Part shown: one piece after another, positions 8,322-16,317 of the stretch
Layout of the letters: each line of letters opens with the position of its first letter
Numbering within the stretch: position 1 is the first letter of the stretch
Assembly (NCBI GenBank): GCA_903928325.1
Contig: CAIYQF010000289.1
Coordinates: 1-33,251 of the forward strand
DNA length: 33,251 nucleotides
DNA from: an uncultured beta proteobacterium
Lineage (GTDB): Bacteria > Pseudomonadota > Gammaproteobacteria > Burkholderiales > Burkholderiaceae_C
Direction: 5' to 3'
Notes under the pieces: generated by a model
Seen by the model: the letters and a program-made list of their open reading frames with translations, nothing else
Database searches by the model: none
Told to the model about the DNA's origin: nothing
Position numbers and translations under genes: made by a program

Positions 8322-9010
8322 TACCTCTTTCCCTTAGGGTTTACACACAATGCGAGAAGATAATGAGCCATCTTTGAAAACCCAGTGTGAACAACTTCGT
8401 CATTCATAGAAAAAAGAAAAACATGATCAAAATATTGCAATAGCAGGGCCTGAAGCGCTATCCCAGTTTTGCAGTTTACGTGTCCTTCGCGACTTCCCGG
8501 TGATGCGTACGCTTGGGACTCCAGACTGGGCATGCCAATAATAGCGCAACCACTTTTTTTCAAAGAAAGGCAAATGTTTTCAAGAAAAATACTTTCTAAC
8601 TCCGGACTTATATGCTCCAAAACGTCCAGAGAATAAACGGCATCCATTTCAACAGGCAATGGTGCTTTTAGAATGTCATGTGTTTTGGCTTCAGTTTGCC
8701 ATTGCTCACATGCTTGTTGGTTAAACTTTTCTATGAAATACGAATCATAGTCGGTGATAAGTAAGTTACCCACCGCCTGTCGGACAATACGCGATCCAAA
8801 TCCGTCGCCGCATCCAATTTCGGCAACTTGATCTTTTCCCGTAAGCATTTTCGCGACAAATTTGTACCGTGCTAAAGTGAAGACTAGCCGTTTTGGATCT
8901 TCAAACCACACGGCATTGTTCATTACGCCCAATGTTTGCAAGCCGATGCTCTGCTCTAGAGTAATCAGCGATTGATTGACGGGATCTTTGGTTTTAATGT
9001 GATTTTTCAC
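8321..9010 (-). CDS. SAM-dependent methyltransferase (Methyltransf_11/23-like)
   Basis: A 229-residue class I methyltransferase. Motif I is VAEIGCGDGFGSRI (62-75). The post-motif strand YSLDVLEHI is typical of the UbiE/Methyltransf_23 group acting on small molecules, and the late segment REGHVNCKTG recalls sugar-cluster methyltransferases. The assigned start is a GTG at 9010, six bases after the stop of the upstream gene, with a poor ribosome site. An internal ATG at residue 30 would still leave motif I intact. Its place in the operon suggests methylation of the sugar or glycan being built. The target is unknown. Confidence 0.8.
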   Translation of the reverse strand: MKNHIKTKDPVNQSLITLEQSIGLQTLGVMNNAVWFEDPKRLVFTLARYKFVAKMLTGKDQVAEIGCGDGFGSRIVRQAVGNLLITDYDSYFIEKFNQQACEQWQTEAKTHDILKAPLPVEMDAVYSLDVLEHISPELESIFLENICLSLKKSGCAIIGMPSLESQAYASPGSREGHVNCKTGIALQALLLQYFDHVFLFSMNDEVVHTGFSKMAHYLLALCVNPKGKR

Positions 9011-9016
9011 AGGCGT

Positions 9017-9682
9017 TCATTCAAAATATATAAATTCGTAGTCACCCGAGTAGCCAAATTCTTGATAAAGCCAAATCCATTCGTCTTGATCAAAAAATGA
9101 TTCACAAGTCAAGGCCCAACATTGCAGGTTAAAAAGTTCCTGTTCATTCCGGTAACTCTCTAACATGACATAGCCCTGCCTGCCCACACGTTCGAGTTCG
9201 CTTAAGGCCACTTTAAGCTCAAATAGACGGAGGTTGTGCAAAGTGCCGAGTGAAATTACTAAATCAAATTCATTGTCAGAAAATGGATATTCGGTTTGGG
9301 CTTGCTGTATGCGCAGATGCGGCTTTACGAGGTCTGTTGCTCCGGTAAGGGCGTGCTCTGATATATCCATTCCAACAATGCGCAGCATGGGCTCTAGTAG
9401 CAGCATTTCATGGAGCAGAAAACCTTTTCCACAGCCGACGTCCAGCACCTTAGAGCCTGGACCAAGGTGGTAAGTGCGAATAATGGCCTCTGCGGCAGAG
9501 CGCCAACGGCCGGGCATATACCGGTGGCCGCCGTAGCCGAATCGGCGATCGCCATCCCAATACTGCTCGTCATAGCGTTTGGCAATTTGCATGCACGTCA
9601 CTTTGTCGTCCACCATGCGGGCTAAATAGTCCCGTCGTGTCGCCTGGTGAAGGCTCGTGGCAAAGTTGCGTAATTGGCCCAT
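9017..9682 (-). CDS. SAM-dependent methyltransferase
   Basis: A 221-residue class I methyltransferase with motif I VLDVGCGKGFLL at 79-90, acidic strand VGMDIS and the FDLVISLGTLHN strand expected after it. The N-terminal 75 residues include YDEQYWDG and GYGGHRYMPGRW, a segment I associate with methyltransferase-like proteins of surface-sugar clusters. It starts at an ATG 15 nt after the radical SAM gene, a common pairing in sugar and antibiotic pathways. The substrate could be the radical SAM product, but this is inference from position only. Confidence 0.8.
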   Translation of the reverse strand: MGQLRNFATSLHQATRRDYLARMVDDKVTCMQIAKRYDEQYWDGDRRFGYGGHRYMPGRWRSAAEAIIRTYHLGPGSKVLDVGCGKGFLLHEMLLLEPMLRIVGMDISEHALTGATDLVKPHLRIQQAQTEYPFSDNEFDLVISLGTLHNLRLFELKVALSELERVGRQGYVMLESYRNEQELFNLQCWALTCESFFDQDEWIWLYQEFGYSGDYEFIYFE

Positions 9683-9697
9683 GGGTAACTAGCTTGG

Positions 9698-10762
9698 TTA
9701 AACGAAATTCACATGTTCTTGGTCTAGCGATAGGTACTCATGTATCGCGAGATTCTTGGCATGGCTTACGCAGTGATGACCACATTGCGTTGACGGATCA
9801 AACGTTTTCAGGAATTGCTGGGACTCTTCAGAAAACCAAAACTCTTTGAAACTTCGGGTTGCGATGGAACCCATACGTCCGGACTGTGTATATGCTTTGT
9901 CCTGACAGGTGTACACATGCTGGTCAGCGCCCACAACCGTCAGGAATTGAAGGAATGGGCACGTCCCATATTGCTTTTCGAAGCGGTCTTCTAAATCATG
10001 GTAATGGTTTAGTACGGAGAAGCTGTTGTCTGTGAGTGCTTGTGCCGCTTTAATCTGTTGTTCCACTTCATTCTTAATCGTTAGATGATAGGAGTTGTTC
10101 CCCGCAGCATCGTTACTCACCACTGCACCGGACACTTTAACGTGGTTGACGCCACAGTCTCTGAGTAGTGAACAAACCTCCATGATATGTCGGTGATTGT
10201 CATGTCCGACTATCAGGCTGACGCCGAGTACGCATTGGGTTGAATGCGCGGTAAAGTTGCGAATGTTCTCGATTAGCCGAGAAAAATCACGCCCTTTAGC
10301 GCCACGGCTTTTGACATAACTTTCGTCATCCCACGCGTCTAGAGAAACCCGGATCCACGTGCCATGCGCTGCAAATGCGTCGGCAACACGCCCCTTTAAG
10401 TTGGAACCGTTCGTCAATGCCGCTATGCGGACGCCACCGGTTGCCAAAATTTCGATCACTTCGGGCAGGGGTTTGTACAAAAGAGGTTCTCCACCACCTG
10501 AGAAAGTAACCGCCTTAACGCCCATGCTGACAAATTCGTGCGCCAAGGCCAGCATGCGTTCTGCCGGGATGCTGTCTTTGAGGACCATTTCATCACCGAG
10601 GTCAAGGTTGTCGGCGCGGTAGGCGCAGTACCAGCAATTGTGATTGCAGTGGTTAGTGGGTTTTACCCTTATGTGTACGGGCGCGACGATTTCTCCTTGG
10701 TCTAGGCCTGCTAAGTGATTTTTAAAATGCAAAAATTTGAGTGGGCTGTAATAGGTAGCCAT
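9698..10762 (-). CDS. Radical SAM enzyme of the sugar cassette, with SPASM/twitch-like C-terminus
   Basis: A 354-residue radical SAM protein. The cluster motif is Cx3Cx2C, CNHNCWYC, at residues 39-46. It is followed by FSGGGEPLL, the GGE SAM-binding strand. The C-terminal part has further Cys (CPFLQ, VYTCQD and CGHHC), consistent with a SPASM- or twitch-type auxiliary iron-sulfur site. The start is the ATG at 10762, preceded by GGAGACTTCA, a good ribosome site; the open frame runs further upstream but without support. Such enzymes carry out dehydrogenation, dehydration, epimerisation or peptide modification. In this operon, next to an oxygenase and transketolase subunits, a carbohydrate substrate is more likely than a peptide, because no precursor peptide gene is seen. 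Confidence 0.88.
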   Translation of the reverse strand: MATYYSPLKFLHFKNHLAGLDQGEIVAPVHIRVKPTNHCNHNCWYCAYRADNLDLGDEMVLKDSIPAERMLALAHEFVSMGVKAVTFSGGGEPLLYKPLPEVIEILATGGVRIAALTNGSNLKGRVADAFAAHGTWIRVSLDAWDDESYVKSRGAKGRDFSRLIENIRNFTAHSTQCVLGVSLIVGHDNHRHIMEVCSLLRDCGVNHVKVSGAVVSNDAAGNNSYHLTIKNEVEQQIKAAQALTDNSFSVLNHYHDLEDRFEKQYGTCPFLQFLTVVGADQHVYTCQDKAYTQSGRMGSIATRSFKEFWFSEESQQFLKTFDPSTQCGHHCVSHAKNLAIHEYLSLDQEHVNFV

Positions 10763-10775
10763 TGAAGTCTCCAAT

Positions 10776-11174
10776 TTATGTATCAAAGGTAGCGCAATGT
10801 GGCAACGTCTGGCGGATGCGCCATAGCGTCTCGATTCGCGCAAACGCATGCTCGGTATTTGCACTCAAGCCTTCAACTGCGAAGTGCAAACTTTTGTTTT
10901 GCTGACGTAGCCGTTGGTAAATATGTTCACGGCGTCCTTCGCTTTCCGGCAACTGGAAGAGACTGTAGGCCACCAGACCATGCAGGTCCGACAATTCACT
11001 GAGTATTTGCTCAAAAATTAAATGGCAATTTGGCATAGCATATTCTGTTGCGCTGAGTAAAAATTGCAACTGGTGGCGCTCACAGTAATCACGAATGACC
11101 AAATTTTGCACGTGTTGCGGCACCCGCTCACCCATAAAGGGTCGGCTGAATATATAGCCGCGCACTTTGTTCAT
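10776..11174 (-). CDS. Small 'sporadic carbohydrate cluster' protein (LIC12192-like)
   Basis: A 132-residue protein with the conserved opening RGYIFSRPF and the core VQNLVIRDYC and LLSATEYAM. I recognise these from memory as the LIC12192-type family that occurs only in sporadically distributed carbohydrate gene clusters. No biochemical role is known to me. The pattern of predicted strands and helices resembles the catalytic domain of serine recombinases but lacks their Arg residues (see findings). The start codon overlaps the stop of the upstream oxygenase gene by four bases (ATGA), and the radical SAM gene follows 13 nt later. It may be a scaffold, a regulator or a divergent enzyme of the pathway. 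Confidence 0.8.
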   Translation of the reverse strand: MNKVRGYIFSRPFMGERVPQHVQNLVIRDYCERHQLQFLLSATEYAMPNCHLIFEQILSELSDLHGLVAYSLFQLPESEGRREHIYQRLRQQNKSLHFAVEGLSANTEHAFARIETLWRIRQTLPHCATFDT

Positions 11175-11965
11175 GATGGGTCGGGGAGCCGATATGCCAT
11201 GCCGGCTCGTGAGGCGGCACGCAGGGTAATAGGTTCAAAAAACTCGCCAATTTTTTTATCACCATAGGGCGTGAATACCCCCTTAAATCGGCAATTCATA
11301 GACCAGCGGGTTTCGGTTTCGTCGTTGATGCGGTTGCCGTGGGGAAGCCCTTGGTCAAAAAGAAGTACTTCGCCGTAACGCACCTCAAGAAACTTTACGT
11401 CCTGCTGAATCGATTGGTACAAATCTTCACTGGAATTACCAGCGCGATTGGCAAATTGTTGCTTCAATTCACCGGATGCCTTTGGCGGCAAAAGATACAT
11501 GGCCTTGGTGCCATAGCAGTCCACCAATGGCAACCAAACAACCACCTCGTAAGGCGAGTCGCCGGACCAGGTATCGGCGTGTACCGGCAGCAATGAACTG
11601 TCGTCATTGGGGAACTGAATACTTAGGTTCACCCGTAGTTGCATCGCTAATTCGTTTCCAACCAGCGTTTCAAGATACGGTCTGGCCACCCGGAAGTACA
11701 TGGAGCGGAACTCATCAACCGCGTTGAACCCCCGTATGATTTTTAGTCTGAAGGTGTTGAGTTGGGCAACGGGAACCTGGCGGTGAATATGGTTGAGCAC
11801 GTCTTCCGGGCTGTCAGACAAAGGCGTGCCGAGTGCGTCGGATACCAGCCGGATAAATTGGGTCCGCATCCATTGCAGCGCATCGGCATCTGCCACCGGG
11901 CGAACGACATATCCCTGACTCAGATATTCGGTAGAAAGTGCTTGCTCTGAATCGCTTAGAAACAT
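11171..11965 (-). CDS. 2-oxoglutarate/Fe(II)-dependent oxygenase-like protein of the sugar cassette
   Basis: A 264-residue protein with the facial-triad pattern of 2OG-Fe(II) oxygenases: HAD at 129-131 (H129, D131), then H209 in LPHGNR and R220 as likely 2-oxoglutarate-binding Arg. The start is the ATG at 11965, two bases after the transketolase C-subunit stop and preceded by AAAAGG. The open frame extends upstream into the transketolase gene but that part is a shadow. Members found in 'sporadic carbohydrate clusters' are, as I recall, named sporadic carbohydrate cluster 2OG-Fe(II) oxygenases. I infer hydroxylation or oxidation of the sugar intermediate. It is tightly coupled to the small cluster protein downstream. 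Confidence 0.85.
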   Translation of the reverse strand: MFLSDSEQALSTEYLSQGYVVRPVADADALQWMRTQFIRLVSDALGTPLSDSPEDVLNHIHRQVPVAQLNTFRLKIIRGFNAVDEFRSMYFRVARPYLETLVGNELAMQLRVNLSIQFPNDDSSLLPVHADTWSGDSPYEVVVWLPLVDCYGTKAMYLLPPKASGELKQQFANRAGNSSEDLYQSIQQDVKFLEVRYGEVLLFDQGLPHGNRINDETETRWSMNCRFKGVFTPYGDKKIGEFFEPITLRAASRAGMAYRLPDPS

Positions 11966-11967
11966 GA

Positions 11968-12897
11968 TCAGCCTTTTTGCAACTTCTTCCGCATGGTCTG
12001 GCAAAGGGCGTCGACGGTGAGGCCCCAGTGCGCAAACAGCGTATCTTGTGTGCCATATTGCTCTGCAAACTGATCGGGTATTCCGATCCGTGCTACTTTG
12101 GCTGCGTGTTCTGGCATTTCGTCGCTGCAGAACTCGAGTATGGCGCTGCCCAGGCCTCCGATGCGGGTGTGTTCTTCCACCGTAACCACAGCGTCGACTT
12201 TGGGGAACCAATGTAGTAGCGCTGCATCGTCTAGAGGCTTGACGGTGTGCATGTGCAGTAGACCGCACGCAATACCTTCCGTCGCTAGTTGATCAATGGC
12301 CTGCAAGGCAATCTGGGCCATGACTCCAGTGGTGATGAACAGGCCTGTATCCGGTTCCCGCATCAATATTGCTTTGCCTATTTGGAAACCATAGTCCGGG
12401 TTGCTCACCACTGCATCGCCTCCTTTTGCCAAGCGGATGTACATAGGGTGTGGCCAGTCGATACTGGCTTCCATCAGACGGCGCATTTCTTGCGCATCGC
12501 AAGGCGCAAGCACTGCCATATTGGGCAGAGCGCGCATGATCGCCAAATCCTCTACCGCCAAATGCGTTGGCCCCAGTGGGGCGTATACGCCGCCACCGCC
12601 ACTAGCAATCAGACGAACTGGCAAATCTTGGAGGCACAAGTCCAAGGCCACTTGCTCGTAGCAGCGCCGGGTCAAAAAGGTGGCAATGGTGTTGATGTAG
12701 GGAATAAAGCCACTGAGCGCCAAACCCGCCGCCATGCCGACGATGTGCTGCTCGCTAACCCCCTCCATGAAAAAGCGGTCCGGAATTTCCCTTTTCATGC
12801 CGTCAAGCACCCCAGGACCGAGATCGGAGCCAATGAAGACAATGCGAGGATCCACCTTGGCGAATTGGTAGACCATGTCTAAACTTGTTTTACGCAT
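11968..12897 (-). CDS. Transketolase, C-terminal (pyrimidine-binding) subunit
   Basis: A 309-residue protein equal to the middle and C-terminal domains of transketolase. EGVSEQH (45-51) contains the catalytic Glu that contacts the thiamine aminopyrimidine ring. HTVKPLD and EEHTRIGGLG are typical of the C-terminal transketolase domain. It works as a heterodimer with the N-terminal subunit encoded directly upstream. Together they should transfer a two-carbon ketol unit between sugar phosphates or activated sugars. Housekeeping transketolase of Burkholderiales is normally one long chain, so this split pair is probably pathway-specific. It starts at an ATG 15 nt after the upstream stop. Confidence 0.92.
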   Translation of the reverse strand: MRKTSLDMVYQFAKVDPRIVFIGSDLGPGVLDGMKREIPDRFFMEGVSEQHIVGMAAGLALSGFIPYINTIATFLTRRCYEQVALDLCLQDLPVRLIASGGGGVYAPLGPTHLAVEDLAIMRALPNMAVLAPCDAQEMRRLMEASIDWPHPMYIRLAKGGDAVVSNPDYGFQIGKAILMREPDTGLFITTGVMAQIALQAIDQLATEGIACGLLHMHTVKPLDDAALLHWFPKVDAVVTVEEHTRIGGLGSAILEFCSDEMPEHAAKVARIGIPDQFAEQYGTQDTLFAHWGLTVDALCQTMRKKLQKG

Positions 12898-12912
12898 TTA
12901 AACACCCGCTGA

Positions 12913-13710
12913 TTAAATTAGACAGTCGTACATGGCTGCGATGTCCTTCGACGTCAGCCCCGACTTGTGATGCCAGTCGGCCTTGCCTTCGGCAAACGGA
13001 AATCCTTTACCTTTGACGGTATGGCAAATCACAGCGGTTGGTTTACTCGAATTCAAGGGTAGTCGTGCTACCAATTGCTCGAGCGCCTGGACATCATGTC
13101 CATCAACCTCTTTCACCTCAAAGCCAAAACTGATCCATTTGTCTGCCAGCGGCTCGAGATCCAGCACTTCCCGGGTCGGGCCATAGGATTGCAGCTTGTT
13201 GTAATCTATGAACACGGTCAGAGCAGAGAGCCGATGCTTGCCAGCAGACATGGCGGCCTCCCACACGGATCCCTCGTTGATTTCCCCATCGCCTGTGACG
13301 ACAACCACGCGATAGGACTGCTTACGAATTTTCGCGGCAAGCGCCATGCCAACCCCGATAGACAGTCCATGGCCCAGGGCGCCTGTAGATGCTTCCACCC
13401 CCGGAAGTTTGCCAAACTCTGGATGTCCGCCTAATCGGGAAGTGGGAGCACAAAAGGTCAGTAACTCTTCTTTCGGGAAGAATCCTTTATCTGCCAAAAT
13501 AGAATAAAGCGTAAGGCAGCCATGTCCCTTACTCAAAATAAAGCGGTCCCGCTCCGCCCACATTGGCTCGTCGGTGCGAAACTGCAAAAAAGAATCGTAT
13601 AGAACGCGTAGTATTTCAACCATTGACATGGAAGACCCGAGGTGACCTCGTCGGCCCCCCTCTAATGCATCGACAATGCTGCGCCTAAGTTGTTTGGACC
13701 GTTGATCCAT
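12913..13710 (-). CDS. Transketolase, N-terminal (thiamine diphosphate-binding) subunit
   Basis: A 265-residue N-terminal transketolase domain. It has the ThDP/metal motif GDGEINEG (140-147) with D169 and N171 completing the GDG-x(n)-DxN signature. RGHLGSS (21-27), KGHG (61-64) and GALGHG (110-115) are conserved transketolase active-site loops. The first 26 bases overlap the end of the HAD-kinase gene, which suggests translational coupling. Partner of the following C-terminal subunit. In the operon it may build or shorten the carbon chain of the unusual sugar, for example forming a heptulose or octulose phosphate, but the donor and acceptor are not evident. Confidence 0.92.
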   Translation of the reverse strand: MDQRSKQLRRSIVDALEGGRRGHLGSSMSMVEILRVLYDSFLQFRTDEPMWAERDRFILSKGHGCLTLYSILADKGFFPKEELLTFCAPTSRLGGHPEFGKLPGVEASTGALGHGLSIGVGMALAAKIRKQSYRVVVVTGDGEINEGSVWEAAMSAGKHRLSALTVFIDYNKLQSYGPTREVLDLEPLADKWISFGFEVKEVDGHDVQALEQLVARLPLNSSKPTAVICHTVKGKGFPFAEGKADWHHKSGLTSKDIAAMYDCLI

Positions 13711-15325
13711 GATGGAGTTTTTCCTTTATTTCTTGTAACAAGGCCTTGGCCTTGTGGAGTTGCAGACTGCAGGTGTCGGGAGTTGAAATGTTTTTCTCGG
13801 GATTGGCATTAAGTCTTCGTGCCATTTCTGATTTCAAAAATTCATTCAGAATGATCAAGCACCATCTAAGGCCATACAGCGGCAGGTAGCAGTTCAGACG
13901 GGCCGAAAAATCTGGGTCATTTTGGAACACGAATTCAGATGCAACTAACCACTTCTTTCGCAATTCATTGCCCAAATGCATACCTGGGTGCCAATAGAAA
14001 TCACTGACCAGCTTCACAGGGTCATCCCATCCAAAATATTCGAAATCATAAAACATATTGGTGCCACAAGTCAACCGAAGCGCGTTATGTGATCCAAAAT
14101 CCGATGGGCTAGCAATTTGAAATGACCGGGCAAGAGGCACATGGAATAAATCGCCGCCGCGCGACTTGGCGCGAGATACGGCATTCTCCAGTGCCGATCG
14201 AAGCTCGTCCGTGATGAAAGCAGCTAGGTCTGGGTTAGCAACAACAGCAAGCTTTTGAATACGTACTTCGATTTGATTTGCAATATCCAAACCAGATAAG
14301 CATGCCTCTGATGCAAGTGGAAATTCAGAAAAGACGCAAGATTTATGACTGTCAAAATGAAGCCGTCGAGAAAAATCGATGGCAGCGTCTACAAAGGACG
14401 CATCCGTATCACCAATAGGCATACCGTCCAGCCACTCGTAAATACCCCATCCAAGGTGTTCGCTGCTTGCAATTGCCTGGTTTACCGGGTAGCCAAGTTC
14501 GGCAAGTTTTTGACAAGCAGAAAACTCAGTATGGAGCCGCGTCCGTTTATCGAGCTGCAAGTCAGGATAGACCTTCAGGAGGTAATTTCTTGAGGTGCTC
14601 CCGGTGAGTTTGTAAACACGACTGTTGCCCCGACCCGGTTGAACAAAAGCCTTATTTACCTTTAATTCAGGGAACAAGTGTTGAATTGCATGGCAGACCT
14701 CTACCTCTGACCATGGTCCAAGAATCTGGGCTGTCACGTCGCGCCAAGATCCGGCAGTAGTATTACCGGTGACATGGTGTGAGCCAGACGGTGAGAATAA
14801 GACCTTACTCATGTCTGAAGGAAACTCAGGTTCTCCAAAAACCTCAATTAAATCGTCGATAAAATGGGTGCACCCCAGATTGCGGATGCGATGAATCTTG
14901 TCTTGACGAGTCGATTCAAAAAACACATTCTCCTTCTTCAAGTAGTATTGACTATCGTTAATAAATTTATTTTTCTCTAACCAACGTAGAGCTTGGCCCC
15001 GAAGCGGTACCCGCTCGGGGTCGAAATGACCGAATTCGGACTTATGACTCACCACAAAGACTTCGTGACCCCGTATATTCGCAAGGTAGATGAATTCGTG
15101 AATACCGGGGAATGCTGTGGCACGTAACATATGCTTACCATACACCTGCCCCTGTAACCGCTGCCATCCGATGTCACCATCGGTAAGGCTTTGAATTTCA
15201 CGCTTAACCTCAAACTTGGTAGAACAGTTTTCCACAGATTGAATACCTAAGAGGGCAGCAACCTCCAAGAACGCTTGGTCGTAACAAGCGATCGTGTTGT
15301 CAAAATCTATTCCAATGCGCAACAT
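13685..15325 (-). CDS. Fusion of HAD-like phosphatase domain and APH/choline-kinase-like phosphotransferase
   Basis: A 546-residue two-domain protein. Residues 1 to about 175 are HAD-like: DFDNT at 7-11 gives the nucleophile and acid Asp (D7, D9), VSHKS at 92-96 fits motif II, and FIDD at 155-158 gives the acidic motif IV. Residues from about 205 onward are an aminoglycoside/choline-kinase-type phosphotransferase, with LLKVY (K251), Glu267, SDFGSHN (D409, N414) as the catalytic loop, and DFEY (427-430) as the metal-binding loop. The two activities are opposite, so the protein may move phosphate between positions of one sugar, or one domain may be regulatory. The start is the ATG at 15325, which overlaps the TGA of the epimerase gene by one base. 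Both active sites look intact. Confidence 0.85.
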   Translation of the reverse strand: MLRIGIDFDNTIACYDQAFLEVAALLGIQSVENCSTKFEVKREIQSLTDGDIGWQRLQGQVYGKHMLRATAFPGIHEFIYLANIRGHEVFVVSHKSEFGHFDPERVPLRGQALRWLEKNKFINDSQYYLKKENVFFESTRQDKIHRIRNLGCTHFIDDLIEVFGEPEFPSDMSKVLFSPSGSHHVTGNTTAGSWRDVTAQILGPWSEVEVCHAIQHLFPELKVNKAFVQPGRGNSRVYKLTGSTSRNYLLKVYPDLQLDKRTRLHTEFSACQKLAELGYPVNQAIASSEHLGWGIYEWLDGMPIGDTDASFVDAAIDFSRRLHFDSHKSCVFSEFPLASEACLSGLDIANQIEVRIQKLAVVANPDLAAFITDELRSALENAVSRAKSRGGDLFHVPLARSFQIASPSDFGSHNALRLTCGTNMFYDFEYFGWDDPVKLVSDFYWHPGMHLGNELRKKWLVASEFVFQNDPDFSARLNCYLPLYGLRWCLIILNEFLKSEMARRLNANPEKNISTPDTCSLQLHKAKALLQEIKEKLHHGSTVQTT

Positions 15326-16317
15326 CAATTTAGCTCAATACTTTGCATACGCTTAATATTGAAATAACGCTCGTCGCTCAATGAGTTTGGTAACAGTCCT
15401 TGCTCGAGTGCATTTTTGATGTCACGACTCGCTTCAGCGATAGAATGAGAAGGCACGAATCCCAAGAGATCTGCAATCTTTTGAGAGGAAATATGGTACG
15501 AACGATTGTCGTTTGTCGGCGTTGCAACGAGTTTCACATCCTCACCCATGACCGACTGGACCGTTTGGGCTAACTCCAGCACAGATTGATTTTCTGTACC
15601 GACATTGAATATTTCACCGGCGATCTTCTCTTTTGGCGCACGGAGGACTACCAAATAAGCGTCAACCATATCAGCGATATGAATATTCGGACGCAATTGC
15701 TTGCCACCAAAGACGCTGATCTCGCGTTTGTGAAATGCTAAGTTGGTAAGAATATTGACAACGACATCAAGGCGTTGGCGTGGGGAGTAGCCGCAGACCG
15801 TCGCTGGTCGGATGGTGACGGTGGTGAATTCGGGTGACTCGTATCTCTTCAAAATCTTCTCGCAATCAGCCTTGAATTTCGAGTAGTCCGTCAGCGGCTC
15901 CAAAGACATACCTTCATGGACATTTTTCTCTTCCTTAACACCATAGACTGATGAGGACGAGGCATAGATAAACCTTTTAACGCCAGCTTGTTGGCTGATC
16001 TGAACCAGTGGCTCAAACGCATCCAGATTAATTGACTTTCCTAAGTTTGGATTCAACTCAAAACTTGGGTCGTTCGAAATGCAAGCCAGATGAATAACTG
16101 CATCATGCCCCGTTATGGTCTGCTTTAACAATGCTTGATCCCGGATATCCCCTTTGATCAAAGTTAGATTAGAGTGCGCTTGGATGACATCCTCACCATA
16201 CATCATCAGATCCAAGACAGTGACATGGTGCCCTTCATCCAATAATTTAGGAACCAATACGGCACCAACGTAGCCGGCACCACCTGTAATATAGATACGA
16301 TTAAGTTTGTTTGTCAT
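15325..16317 (-). CDS. NAD-dependent sugar-nucleotide epimerase/dehydratase (extended SDR)
   Basis: A 330-residue extended SDR. The dinucleotide motif GGAGYVG is near residue 12, YASSSSVYG supplies the catalytic Ser region, and DYSKFKADCE gives the YxxxK pair. The late stretch FNVGTENQS is typical of UDP-sugar or GDP-sugar epimerases. It starts at the ATG at 16317, inside the end of the preceding epimerase gene (17-nt overlap); the longer open frame to 16635 is an overlap artefact. Having two different epimerase-type SDRs in a row suggests two steps on the same nucleotide sugar or two sugars in the glycan. Exact stereochemistry cannot be assigned. Confidence 0.85.
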   Translation of the reverse strand: MTNKLNRIYITGGAGYVGAVLVPKLLDEGHHVTVLDLMMYGEDVIQAHSNLTLIKGDIRDQALLKQTITGHDAVIHLACISNDPSFELNPNLGKSINLDAFEPLVQISQQAGVKRFIYASSSSVYGVKEEKNVHEGMSLEPLTDYSKFKADCEKILKRYESPEFTTVTIRPATVCGYSPRQRLDVVVNILTNLAFHKREISVFGGKQLRPNIHIADMVDAYLVVLRAPKEKIAGEIFNVGTENQSVLELAQTVQSVMGEDVKLVATPTNDNRSYHISSQKIADLLGFVPSHSIAEASRDIKNALEQGLLPNSLSDERYFNIKRMQSIELN

